The position numbers and the translations under genes were made by a program. The notes below the pieces were generated by a model. It was not told the origin of the DNA and did no database searches. It saw only the letters and a list, made by a program, of their open reading frames with translations. From assembly GCA_013398055.1 (NCBI GenBank), contig VZRS01004545.1, positions 162,158 through 226,157 on the forward strand: a stretch of DNA of 64,000 nucleotides, given 5' to 3'. This document shows positions 13,991 through 26,000 of this stretch, in pieces (within the stretch, counting starts at the first letter, position 1; the number at the start of each line of letters is the position of its first letter). This DNA comes from Ifrita kowaldi (lineage: Eukaryota; Chordata; Aves; Passeriformes; Cinclosomatidae).

Positions 13991-14329
13991 GAAGCTCAAA
14001 CTGCAATAGAATTACATAAGAACAAGGAACTTTGTTAAAAATAAGCTAAAATGGATGCCTGAAGGCTGAAAAGTTTGCACGATGGCTCTTTAAACATAGC
14101 ATGTAGGAGTACATTTTCTCTCTCCTCTGTGTATGGACAAAGACTTTGGAAAAGAAAAGCTGACACAGTTAACAGCAGGATAAACGAATTTATTAGAAGT
14201 AGAAGACTTTCTTCACGAAATAGAAGTTGTGTCCAAGAATGGAGAATAGAAAGGATCATAAACTCTGGCAAGTTAAATGAAAACCACAACAAGGTCAGCC
14301 ATATAGAAACCCAGCAACAATTTCTGAAG

Positions 14330-14640
14330 ACATAAAGGTCCATCAGTAAGGAATCGGAAAGAAATTAAGGCACCATGGGACAACAGAAAAAGCCTTCACA
14401 TGAATAACCTATTAAAAAAGGAGGGTAAATGGCCATAGTCCACAGTTGAGGTAGGTCTCTAGTGATGCTTGAGGGCATTTTGTTCTTGGGGTCCTGCTGT
14501 TTAACCTATTTATAAATGAACTGGAAAAGAGGGCATATGGTGAGAAGACAATTTGGTGAAGGCACAAAGTTATTACGCATAGTAGGGGCGAGCTGCTTTA
14601 ACTCTTTTCAGGCTAGACCAGTATTCTGTTGAGGTGTCAG
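14330..14640 (+). mobile_element. Ancient CR1 (L3-like) fragment, reverse-transcriptase region, sense
   Basis: The stretch from 'ggtcctgctgtttaacctat' near 14490 translates in frame to a Leu-Phe-Asn-Leu-Phe-Ile-Asn-Glu-Leu-Glu-like peptide. That is the segment preceding the catalytic Asp box in CR1 reverse transcriptases. It is followed by 'ggcacaaagttatt', matching the region after it. The reading frame is broken and the ends are uncertain. Confidence 0.65.
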
Positions 14641-17600
14641 TGCATGCCTGCACTTATGTTATGCTCTTCGAAAGGCGTGGGGAAAGCCAAATGATCGTGA
14701 GAGACAGCAAAGAGGAGAAGAAAGGAAGATCAAGGTCAAAAAGTCAGGAATGTACAGATAGGGAACCAGAGGAGGATGCACCCCACCCTGAAGGCATCTG
14801 AGGAGCTAGCAAACAGTTGTCACCGATGTTGGACTGGGAGACTTCAGAGGAAAAGGGAATGGATGTAAGCACCGTGGTCACCAGGACTCTTCACCAGGCT
14901 TCCTCTTTCTTCTGCTGGGGATGGTGGGGGAAGTTGATCAGGAAATCCCATGACTCAGTGGGACCACAGATGGGGAAGGTATTAAAAAAAACAAACAAGA
15001 GGTTTGGAAGGTGCCAGGAGAGGGGCCACAGCTTGGCACAGTTGGTGTGTGTACATGGCTGGGTCCCTGGACGGCACACAATGGTCAGGGCATCCTGTAA
15101 GACTTGCTGTCAGCACAAGCTATTCCCAGGAGGAGCTCCTGACTTACATTCCTGCTGGGCCATGGAATCAGCTAGGAGTACAAGGTGACCTACTGGGATC
15201 CCTAATTTCTTCCAGTGTAAGAGGTCCCACAGCAAGTGTCTAGGGAAGTTGTACAGGCAAGAGAAAAGAGAGAGGAGCACCAGGAGGAGAAAACATTTTC
15301 ACAGCATGATTTGGGCGCAGATGTGCTGAGCTTTAGACCTCTAGTGAAACAATGCCTGGCTGGGTGTAGCAAGGAGATGCAGGATCCAAGAAGGACCTCT
15401 GCAAAGCTGGGACTATATGAGGACTACTGCTGAAGAATTGAGCAGAAATGTCAGGAGCAATAACCTGCTCTTCACCTTCTGGAGAAGGCAGCATGGATGA
15501 CCCCACATGTAGGGCAAACAATGTAGGGTACACTGAAATCTGCAAAGATTTCTGTCCAAGATGTCCCCAGGCCTAGTGACATGAGCACCATCTACCAAAC
15601 TGATGAAAAAAGAGGATCCAGGGCCCCGTTAAAAATGTGATTTCAATGTGTATCTCCCCTGGACACTGCAGTTTGAATCCAGCACCTTGGGCTGCTTGGC
15701 TACCTGATAGCTCTGCTGCTGCAGACAAGATGCTGGACTAGGTGCAGCTTCAGTACAGCCCTATCCTAATTCCCACAGCCGCGTGTATAGACTTGAGATA
15801 ATCTCTTGCTCTCTTCTTGCTTAAAGGCAATTCCTAAACTTCCAGGCCAACAGTATCTAAAGAGGCTTCTGATTTTGGATGTCTCCTTTTTGGGTCTGTG
15901 CTTTGGGTCACACGTCAATTTCTACATGAGTATGCTTAATTCCTACTTTGACAAACAGGGCTGGCACATCTCAAATGGCTCACTCCAAAGTCCAGGCCTT
16001 TCAGAGGACTGGCTGTTTGTGTATAATTAATTGGGTGTTATTTATTGAGCTGGCAGCAGCAGACATTCTGTAGTACAAAGCTCTGTGCTGCCCACAAGGT
16101 CACAGTTCCAGTGTTTTGGTTTCTCAGAATTGCTGGATCATCACTGTTTAAACAGCAAAGGCAGTCCCTGCCCCAACCTCTGCCATAAAGGGGCAGAGAA
16201 GAGAACTTGTCCTTAAACTTTCCTCACTCCAGTTTGTGAGTAATCTACATACCTCTCATTAGCTACAGCCTGGAAAGTCTCAGCTGCTTTTACTTGCTGG
16301 TGTGGGCAGTGTCAAGATCAAAGCATGACAGGAAAATAAACGCTGTGGCTGCAGCTCTGCTGGGCCCCTAAAAATACATGACTGCTCTGCTATTGTAGCT
16401 GTGGATTCTTCTGTCACTGTTCCTTCAGCTGACACTGCCATGTTACAGTACTTTATTTAAAAAACAGTTGTCTGCTAAAACATAAAACAAAAGGCTTCCA
16501 GTTTCGTCAACTGAACTGAAGCAGACAATTTTTATTGCTGCACAGGAGATTACTAATAATAAATAAACAACCCCCTTCACCAGAGGCTTCACAACAGACA
16601 TGAGGCACATGGATGGACCTTATTCACAGCAGGAACTTAAATGCAGTGGAACCAATGATATTTGATAATCATATCCCAAACACAGAAAAATCTGTGCCTT
16701 GACAAAAATGCTAAATGCTGTTTTGGCACCTTTGTCTTAACCTTTGATCCTTCATTGTGGAGAGCTCTGTTTTGTTTTTTCTTAAATGCTGTGCTCCCAA
16801 TGAATACTCACACCCGGGGGAAAACACATGAAATCAGAAGCATTCTTACATATATTTTGCAGCCACACACTGGAGTGAGAAATCAGAAGAATCCACTACA
16901 CAAGTATCTGAGGGATGTAGTACCTATCTGGTTCAAGGAAACAGGATACGATTCCATGAACAGCATTCTCAAGGCTCTATCAACACTGAAAAAAATATAC
17001 AGTCTTGACTTTTTAACCTCATCCTATGAATCCATCCCACATCCTTGTGCTTCTAGCCTCATTTCCCACAGAGAACGAAATTTCTGTGATCATGCCATCT
17101 GGCTGTCTATCAGCCAGTATGTTCTGAACCTGCTTTCTATCAAACTGACAGAGGGATCGAGGCTCAAAGAGAATTAAGTGCCTATGAAATTCATGAAGAT
17201 CAGCAGCTGGGTCAAAGATGAAGATCCAAATGAGTGTCCTTGCTAAGGGAAAGGTAGGCAGAATGCAGCACTTTTACACACTGCTTGCTAATGTCAGTCA
17301 TCACGTGCGCGGCTCTGGACGCACCACAGCAGATGCTGCTTCTTCCTCAGTGAGATCAAGGGCTTACGGTTGCTGTAGTGAGTGGTACAGGGAAGAGAAG
17401 GAGAGCAAAAGGCAATAGGACACACCTGTACAAAAGCAGGTCTTGTTAGGTCCACAGAACAACGCATTTAATGATAAGCTTCCACTTATTCACATAACCG
17501 TGCAGCTCCTGCAGCTCCTTAAGGCCCTCAAAGATGTAGATCTGTTTCTCATGGAGAAAGCTGACAGGCACTCACTACCTCTTCACTCCCACACCTGGAC

Positions 17601-19440
17601 CTGTGCCGCAGAGCTCCCATTGCTTCCACTGCTCAGTGAAACTCAAAGCAGGTTCCAGGGCTCTGGAGACATAGACTTGATCTTTGAAACCGTAGAAAGG
17701 ATATTAAAAGTTAGGATGGAAAGTACAGCCCAGTTCAAAGTTTCCCTACAGAAAAAAAATCCCTACCAGAGAAAATTTAGAAACCAAATTATTTCTCCTT
17801 CCCTAGCAAAGGGAGTTTCAGCTTTTGTTTTTTATATCTTGCTCTCCTGCTTCACGTAGTGTGCTGTGGAACAGCAGCTGAGCTTGCAAATACTTCTGGA
17901 GGAAAGGGGTTGTTTTGCTTGAAGTTATGCCTGTCCTGGAGGGAAAACCCGTGTGTTTTTAAGAGTCCTGTATTTTAACTAACTGAGGAAGAATGTTGTT
18001 TAACATCACCTTGGCAAGTGTGTGTGGCATGTACATTTCCCAGTGCTGAAGCCTGACCCTTTATGCTTACCTTCAGTGCACTTCTGTGTGGGCAAACTTG
18101 TGACCCCAGCCCCAGGCTTGCCACAGCCCCCCAGGCTGCTGCTGGCCAGGCCACCAGGGGAAAGATTGCTGTGGGCTGACTCACAGCGGGGGCAGGAGCT
18201 TGCTGTGGTTTGCTCATGGGGGCTTTCCTCATGATGAAAAGGAAGATAGAGAAGGGTTTTGTCTCTTGATGGGTTTATAAAGAGTAAACACGTAGCTCTG
18301 CAGGACTCACAGAAAGAGGCCCTTGGGTGAAGGCTAAGTGCCCTTCTTGGAGATGGGCTTGATGTGTGACTGACTCATGGGGGCAGAAAAGTTCTAATTT
18401 TAGTGAAGAACAGTTGTGAAATATATTAACTGGAGCCCTCTTCTCTCTAAGATTTCCTTCAGCAGCCCCCCCCCCCCTTCTGTCTTCTCAAGCCCTCTAT
18501 TATTTCACACACGAGAAAGAAGTTATTTTCTTGCACTCTCAAGAGATCCACTAGGTTTTATATTTTACTTGTACCTTCTAAGTAATAGATTGAGGTCCTG
18601 GTCCTTGAAATGAGAGAACACAAAGAGAAAAATAAAGCTTAGAGCCTGTTATATTTATCATTATGGTCAATGAAGATAGAAGCAAAAAGCTTTAAAAATA
18701 AGTGGGCTATTTCAACACTGAGGCTCCCAGTGAAATTGCTGTCTGACTTCCTTCACAGAACAGACTGGAGTTTCCGAAAGTGTTACCCACCCACAGCGTT
18801 TACCCATCTGAGTCGGACTTTTGCATGGTGAGGACTTGTCGAACTGACTTATCCTCACAAAGTTTTCTAGAGGTGATTTGGATTTAGGGTGCCCAGACTG
18901 GAATGACTTCCAGAACCCTGGTTTTCAAAAGGGACTGACCATGCATTCTCCACCCATCAAATCTCAAAACCTCCCTCCTAAATAGCTTCTCTCCGTCATG
19001 ATCTCAGTAGCTTAAAGACAGCAGCCACGAGTGTTTTCCAAAAATAACATCAGCAACTTTCAGTTTCAGGATTTGTAAATGCTTCTGTGATCGACTTCGG
19101 ACTTCCTCAAAAATTCTCCAGGGGGAAACAGCTCTCACAGATCACAGGGAAAGGATTTCCCCTCCCCCCTCCAGATATCTAGAGGGGATGTCCAAATGGT
19201 TCCTCTTCTAGGAGCTGCCTTGACTTTTTTCCACGATGAAATTTTCCAGCATATAATTTGCAAAGTTATGTCACTCCAGATGCCTTTGTTTGTTTTGAAA
19301 ATGACAAAACACACTAAGAAGAGATGATGTTCTACATCATGTGTTCCTACCTGCAGAGTTAAATGTGTTACTCTACTGAAATACAGTTTGTTTTGCTCAG
19401 CCATGCTGATAATTCCTGTTTAGCCCTTAGCCCCAAGTCA
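14641..19440. other. Intergenic region upstream of CD83
   Basis: No recognised gene or transposon. It contains a 12-base C run (18466-18477) and three consecutive plus-strand open frames of 171, 66 and 138 codons (16662-17177, 17218-17418, 17443-17859) with no recognisable domains. Confidence 0.45.
18466..18477 (+). repeat. Poly-C run
   Basis: Twelve consecutive C residues within a pyrimidine-rich stretch. Confidence 0.95.
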
Positions 19441-19492
19441 AAGTGTTTCTGTGGCGCTGTGACCTGAGGTCTTAAATGTGGTTTCAGAAATG

Positions 19493-19500
19493 TCACGTCA
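19493..19500 (+). promoter_or_regulatory. CRE-like motif
   Basis: TCACGTCA (TGACGTGA on the other strand) differs at one position from the palindromic CREB/ATF site TGACGTCA. It lies about 470 bp upstream of the CD83 start. This is a motif match only. Confidence 0.35.
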
Positions 19501-19804
19501 TAAGGCCAACATTTGCACAGGCACTGTGCTGTTAGAGCTGCAGAGAGAAGGTTGAGAGGGGATTTTGAGCTGACAAGCCCTTTCCCCTAACATTTTGCCA
19601 CTCAAGAGAGATTCGCTCAGTGCTGATTTTGATGGCCTTCACACAAGCCCACAGTGCCTCTTGGTCAACCTTAATGCTGTTCAGATCAACACGGAGGGGG
19701 AGAAAAAAAGAAGAAAGGGAGGTGAGTTGCTACCAGTGCAAGTGCTTGCAGAAATAGGAGTGACCTCACAGATTTAAGGGGAGGAGCCTCGGTTCATACA
19801 CGCA

Positions 19805-19814
19805 GGGATTTTCC
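19805..19814 (+). promoter_or_regulatory. kappaB motif, distal of pair
   Basis: GGGATTTTCC fits the NF-kB consensus GGGRNNYYCC. It is 155 bp upstream of the CD83 start codon and 29 bp from a second, stronger motif. Confidence 0.65.
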
Positions 19815-19843
19815 CTGTGACGGAGAACTTCAAGATAAGCCTG

Positions 19844-19854
19844 GGGGATTCCCC
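19844..19854 (+). promoter_or_regulatory. kappaB motif, palindromic, proximal of pair
   Basis: GGGGATTCCCC is a near-palindromic, high-affinity type NF-kB site, 115 bp upstream of the CD83 ATG. NF-kB drives CD83 induction in mammals, so a direct role is likely but is inferred here. Confidence 0.72.
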
Positions 19855-19968
19855 AGTCTGACTTCAGAAATATCACTCTAGAAGCAGTCACAGCTTCACT
19901 CTGCTCTCACAGTCCATCCTGCAAAGGGACACTCTGTTGCTGCTCTGAGATCTGAAGCAGTAAAAGCC

Positions 19969-20011
19969 ATGTCTCTGGGAGTCTACACTCTGCTCATCAT
20001 CCTGTGCAGTG
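19969..20011 (+). CDS. CD83: CD83 coding exon 1 (signal peptide)
   Basis: This exon codes residues 1-14 plus the first base of codon 15, beginning MSLGVYTLLI. It carries most of the hydrophobic signal-peptide core. The donor is G|GTAAGT at 20012, leaving phase 1. Intron 1 is only 129 bp. Confidence 0.93.
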
Positions 20012-23000
20012 GTAAGTGGGCAGCCCTGCATTTTTCCTTTTGGTCTTTCACGTTTGTTATGTGGCGATATGTTTTGGGAAGACAGGAAGAGTTGTGTAAG
20101 TAATCTCCTTTAAAGGTTGATGTGTACCTGTGCTTTGCAGTTTGGTGCTTGATCCGTGGGACTTCTGTGATGATCCCAGGCGTTACTGTGAGGTGTGCTG
20201 AAGAAGCGCTGCTGCCCTGTAAAGTTCTTCAGGACTCCTCAATCTCCTACCAGACAGCGTCTTGGTATAAAGTAAGAAAAAAGCCTAAGCTACTTGGGTA
20301 GTCTGCTTTGCTGTCCTACCTGATACTGGCTTGTCTTGTACAAAATGGGCTGTTTTCTGCAGAGGCATCCTCCTGTCAGTGCAGCAGAGAGAAGGCAGCA
20401 GTGCAAACCTTTGAGCTGACCACGGGGAACAGGCGTTTTCCGTGTCACTGGAGATTGGCTATTTGAGCATGGTTCCCTGAATTGCTCTTGGCCTGCTTTT
20501 CTATCTAATTACTACTGGCTTCTGTGGATCACAATTCAGGTGATGCCCCATGTACAATCTGCCAAATGCTACTCCAAAGAGGAGTCTGCCAGGATTTTCT
20601 TCAGAGCAGAAAATGGTATTTAAGCCTTGCAACGTCAATGATGTTGCCCTTGTTTAATCCCCTCCAAACAGGAGCTGATTTTTCCTTTGAAATAGAAGAA
20701 CTAAAAAAGTACTTGCTTTTCTTTAGGAAGATTTGGCTAGTGGGGTGGGCATAAGGGCAGGCCATGTGCAGAAGGCAGATGGAGAGCTAGAAATTCTTAG
20801 TTATCTCTTTATACTCATGAAGTAAAAATGACATCTTGACTGCTCTGATTCAGAGTTTCTCCTCCAGAGCAGGAGAGCCCTGTTGAGTACCTGTGTGCAG
20901 GAGGGGTTAAAGGAATCAATCAGCTAATGAGCAGAAAAGTCCTGTTCAACATTATCAAGAAGAAATTTCTTAGAGAGGTAGAATTGCCCAGTGGTAGAAG
21001 AGGTGGCTGTTGACAAGCTGTACAGCACCGTATATTTGCATCTTAGTGCAGAGCTTCAGCTTACAGTGTGAGCCAAATTAACAGGAAAACAACGAAGGTT
21101 TTGTTCTCCTCCATTCCCCACTCCCAGCCATACACTCCTGCTGCTTATCATGGGCCAGTCCTGGTGGTCCTCTTGTTACCTGTTAAGTCAACTCTCTGTT
21201 GCTTGTTATAATAGTGTAAAATCAACCTGTGAATAAAGATTTTGTGGGTTATAGAGTTGAATTACTTTCCCATGTGATGCTAGAGCAGTGGAAGGGAAGA
21301 GGAAAAAACCCTATTTATGGGTGGTGAAAACGATTCATTTATCTCTGCCAGAACCTAAAGCCACAGCCTTGGCTTCCTCAGCAGTTCGGTCAGATACAGT
21401 TTTAAACTCATTTCCTACAGTAAACCAACAAACAATGTTTGTTATTAGATAGGGCTTCTGAGGTTGAAACTTGCAAAGCATCTGAATTTCATTGCTGGTA
21501 CAACAATGAGCATCTGCCTACAGACTAGATAACAACTGCACCTCAAAAGAGCTGTTTTGAACATCAGACTGCCAACCCACCAACTGCAGCATCTTTTTCT
21601 GAATTGTTGAACTAAGCACAGGTGGTAGACAGAGAGGAGAGAATAACACATTTACTAATAACTTTACTATGGGATATGGGATATGAGTCAACTTATTCTT
21701 TTTTTGCTTTCTGCCTCAAAAGCTGGATAAGGATCTGTATTTTCCATCGAGATATGTGCTAATTATTTAAGGCTCCCTTTCTCCCACAGTGTCCAGGAAG
21801 GGCAGGGAGCTTGTTGAAGGCAAACCATGCAGTCTGGTGGACCTGCAGGGGTTGAGCAGAAGTGGTAGGGGGTGGGGGAGGAATAAACAGAAAGGCTGAC
21901 TGGATCCCAGAAAATTCTCCCCCACAGCAGTGTTGGGAGTCAATGAAAACAAAAACAGGCTGCAGTGTGGGGATCCTCCAAAAGCATGTGCTTCCCCAAG
22001 TTCAGTGGGAGCTGGGAGGGCCAAGCAGCAAACAGCAACCAAAAGCCATTCCCTGGTGAAGAAGTGTAAGGGAAGCCTGTAGACCCAATTCTGTGCTGCC
22101 TCATAGCTCTTTGCAGTTCTGCCTGGGCACAAAATGACTGCATGGGTAAGGGAGGGTGATATTTGATGGTGCCTTTTGTGGGGGCCCTCTCTGGTGCTGC
22201 TTCCCTTTGCAGCAGTTATGCTGTCACAGTCTAGACTGCCACTGCATGTCCCCTGCCCTGTCCCTACAATCCCCACTCCCTCCATGGTCTCCTTGCTCTT
22301 CCTGATTCAACCGCTTTGCTCAGGAAAAGGCTGGGTTTCCAGTGTCCAGCACGACAGAACCTTGCACTTATTTTCTCTGCTGACACAAGAAGTAACAAAA
22401 GTCAGCTATTGTCAGCTCTTGCCACAGTCCTCAGGGGCTGATGGCACCAACCATGGCACTGCAGTCTTCTGTTTGCTTTTCGCATGAGAGAGGTGGGAAG
22501 CGGGGACAGGCAGGCGGTGACGCCAGCCCAAGCCACAGTTGCAGCCATATTAGGAAAAGCAGAGAACCAAATCTAAAAAGCTTAACTCTCCATGGGGAAA
22601 AGGAATTTAGACTCAGTGTTTGGTGCTGAACAAGCAATACTTCTACTTGTGGGGCTAGCTAAATAGGCAGCAGCTTGAAGCTCTTTCTCCTCCCCTCTCT
22701 ACACTTTGGCTATGTGCTGCTGTCCCCACCCAACACTGCAAAAGGAAGGTGAGGGAACGGTGGAGTGTGACTAGGCTACCCAACACAGGTAATTACTCTG
22801 TTATTTAAAAACAACTACTGAAGGATTAATCAATAAACACCACATATAACCCCAAAGGACTAATTAAAAGGTAATTCCAACAAATGGTATGAAATTTCAG
22901 GCTGTAAAGTTCAAGCAGCTGTTAGGTGAAATCTTTTGTATGAGGTCACTTTGAACTGTGAAGTAAATGTGAGCAATTAACCTTTGCTTCTGTTGCTTAA

Positions 23001-26000
23001 AAAAAAAGATGGTGGCATCATTACGGTGCTGCTTGTGCAGCTGCTTGCACAGGGTAAATGTTCTGTGAGCAAACCTCTCCTTCCTGCTGGCGCCTCTGTG
23101 TGCTCAGACAAATTAAGGGCCAGTTTGTTACAATCTGCTGAAAAAAAGGATGTAATTTAAAAGTATTTGCTGTATAGAAAAGGAATTGTCTAAAGGAGTT
23201 AATATTCTGGTGTCAAAATCCAACTGGGTGTGAAAAAGAAGCTTTGCATTCAATTCCTTTGCTTTTGCTAATGTCTCATACTGCAAAAAAAAGCATGGAC
23301 GTGTTTGACCTGCTGTGCATCCAGGATCATTGGAGCTAATTATTCTCATGCAGGAAGTCACCTGTGTAAGTAGTTCTGTGCGGAATCAGGACCACAGTCA
23401 GTCAGCTCAGACACAATTATTTTTACTTAGAAACATATGAAGTAGGCTGGCCAAACACACTGGGGAGAAGGTAGAGCACCAAGTCCTCTTCCAGCCTGGT
23501 GCAGCTCTCATCCCGTTCACTATGAGGCCATGGGAAAGAATTCATAATGATGATAGTCTTAAAGTGTGGTACACTTTTAGGAGTGCTGGGCAGCCTGCAG
23601 GCCATAAACCTGTATATGAGCAGCGTGGATGTTTGCCAGCTGAGAACTGAAAACTAGGTCTTTTTCCCTAAACACCCAGGCACTGGGAATTGTCTATGGA
23701 AATGCTTGAATGGTTTGAATCTCTACAGCCCACCTACAAGACAAGAATCTAGGTAATGAAACTTTACTTACATTTCTGCCTCGTAGGGCTATTGAAAACT
23801 GAATAGTTTCTCTTTGTGCAGCTCATGGAAAATGAGAACCACTTCATAAACCCTCATAATTATCACTTTATATCCAGTTTGAAAATCAAGTTTAAACACA
23901 CACAAATGAAGTCCCAGTGGATATTTCACTATTTTCTTCATGTGATAGCCAGAAGAGTCTTAATCTAAAACAAATCTTGAGGAAGAGGAAAGAAGGTTGT
24001 GCTTCAGCGGAGAGAAATTTGTTAACTTTGCAGCACTTTCCTGAAAAATATAAAATTGTGGCAGAATAAGAGGGGGAAGTCATATTACAAAATAAGAATA
24101 AACATTACAGACATATAATATTGACTGCACCTTTCTTCAAAGGAAAATACTTTTGCTAAAACTGCATAGCTGTGATGTATTAGGATAAGTAAATATTTGC
24201 TAAATTACTTCAGCCTAATTTTAACCTACACAAAGAAATGCAGTCAAAAGCTCCTCAGACATCTATTAATCCCCAAGTAGCTTCATCACATTGATGATTT
24301 AGACAGGAATGGAGCAGTGGAAATTATTTCACGACCAAAACAATTCTTTTGCCTGACATGAGCTAGGGCTGGATGTCTTTAGCTAAGAAAACCCAAACCA
24401 AATCAAACCAACTAAACAATAAAGAGTCTGTGTGAGTGAGTCAAAGGGCTTTTCCAGCTGGCTCATGTGTCACACATAGGTCCTTTGCTGTTGTTTTGGG
24501 GTTGGGTTTTGGATTTTCTTTCCTCATTTCCCCCTCCCCCCCCCTCCTTTTTACAACACACTCAGAGTTCGCTCACATGTGCCCACAATTTATGTCTGTT
24601 ATTTTCAAATTTAACTTTGGTATCTCTACATGATACTGTATAGGAACCATATGGATGCACCTTCAGCACTAATCAAATGTGGAAGTGCTTTTGTGCTGAA
24701 AAATACACCTATTAAGCGGTTTCAGCTCAGTTGTGTTTCATTATATGTTGGCTATTGGGCATTGCCAGAATTCGATATATTTTGCTTCAGAAAATAAATT
24801 CCTTCTGGCTGTATGTAGATTTTTAGCTCTCTATAACAGTCAGAAATTTCAACTTCGCCATTATGCCTGGTATAATTTTAAACAAAACCATTTTTACAAT
24901 CCTCTCACCCTCACTAGAAAATAATCTGATGTTAATATGTTCCACCTTTAAACTGACATCAGTTTTGGACTTCAACCGTTGTTTTTGAAATAAAAATTTT
25001 CTTTTAAGGGAAAAGTGGGTTATATTGGCACTTTGGTTTACCTGGAAGACACCTTAGTGTGAGAAAAGTTTGATGAGAAAAGGTATTTAATGAGAGCAGA
25101 GAACATGAGTTAACGTGAAAACTGCTCACTCTCACACGCTCATGATAAAATTAAATATTAATTGATTAGTTGGGTGTAAGTACTACAGCAAGGGTGAATA
25201 GCCTTTTTTTAGGGTACTACCATGTAATGCTGTAGCAGTTTTCAAAACAATAGCTAAAACCTAGCCAGCTAGAACTGAGGAAAATGTTCCTCCTCCTCCT
25301 TCTTCCACCTTGTTTTTAGTTCGCTGAAAAAGAAATATTTGCTGAAGAGGACTTAAATTTTGGGGGCCTAATTATTCTACCTATTTCTCATAATTCCAGT
25401 CAGAGAACAGAAAAATATCAGCTCAGTGGTATTTTCAATCAAACATATCCCATTTTAATATCCAGTGTATCACCACCACTGTTCTTATCAAAAAGCTCCA
25501 GGCTAGGAGAAACTTAATAGGAATCAGTCAACTGACCAGAGAATATACGTGGGAAAATCGCAACCCCTTTAGACCAAGTGTTTCCCAGCTTTTAGGAACT
25601 AGAATAACTTTCAATTAAACTCACTAAATACAGACAACTAGAGCTGGCTGCTCAAGGCTGTGTCTAGTTTAGTCCTGAATATCTCAAAGGATGGAGACTC
25701 CACACCCTCTCTGGGCAGCCCATTCCAGTGTTCAACCACCCCCCCAGTAAGAAAGGTTTTTCTTTTGCTTAAGTGGAATTTCCTGAATTTCAGTCTGTGC
25801 CCATTGCCTCTTTTCTTGTCTCTGAAGGCCACTGAGAAGGGTCTGGCTTCAGTTTCTGTATCTCCCTGTTAATCAGGTTGAATCAACACTGATAAGAAGG
25901 ACCTGAGCCTGGTCTCCTCCAGGCTGAACTATCTCTTCCACCTTCTGCTCATGTCAGGTGCTCCAAGATATTATTCACCTTTGTGCCCCTTCACTGGACT

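Larger units (their letters stand above)
19780..19968 (+). promoter_or_regulatory. CD83: CD83 proximal promoter and 5' UTR
   Basis: This stretch lies directly upstream of the CD83 start. No good TATA box is visible and it is not a CpG island. Mammalian CD83 also uses a TATA-less, NF-kB-responsive promoter. The transcription start is not defined by the sequence; it probably lies between the kappaB pair and the ATG. Confidence 0.6.

Noticed and set aside
16662..17177. 171-codon plus-strand open frame as a gene
   Set aside because: No recognisable family, and its length is compatible with chance. Kept only as a low-interest observation.
21767..22285. 172-codon minus-strand open frame
   Set aside because: It lies inside CD83 intron 2, is low-complexity rich in Ser, Leu and Pro, has no domain or splice context, and its length is within chance for six frames over 64 kb.
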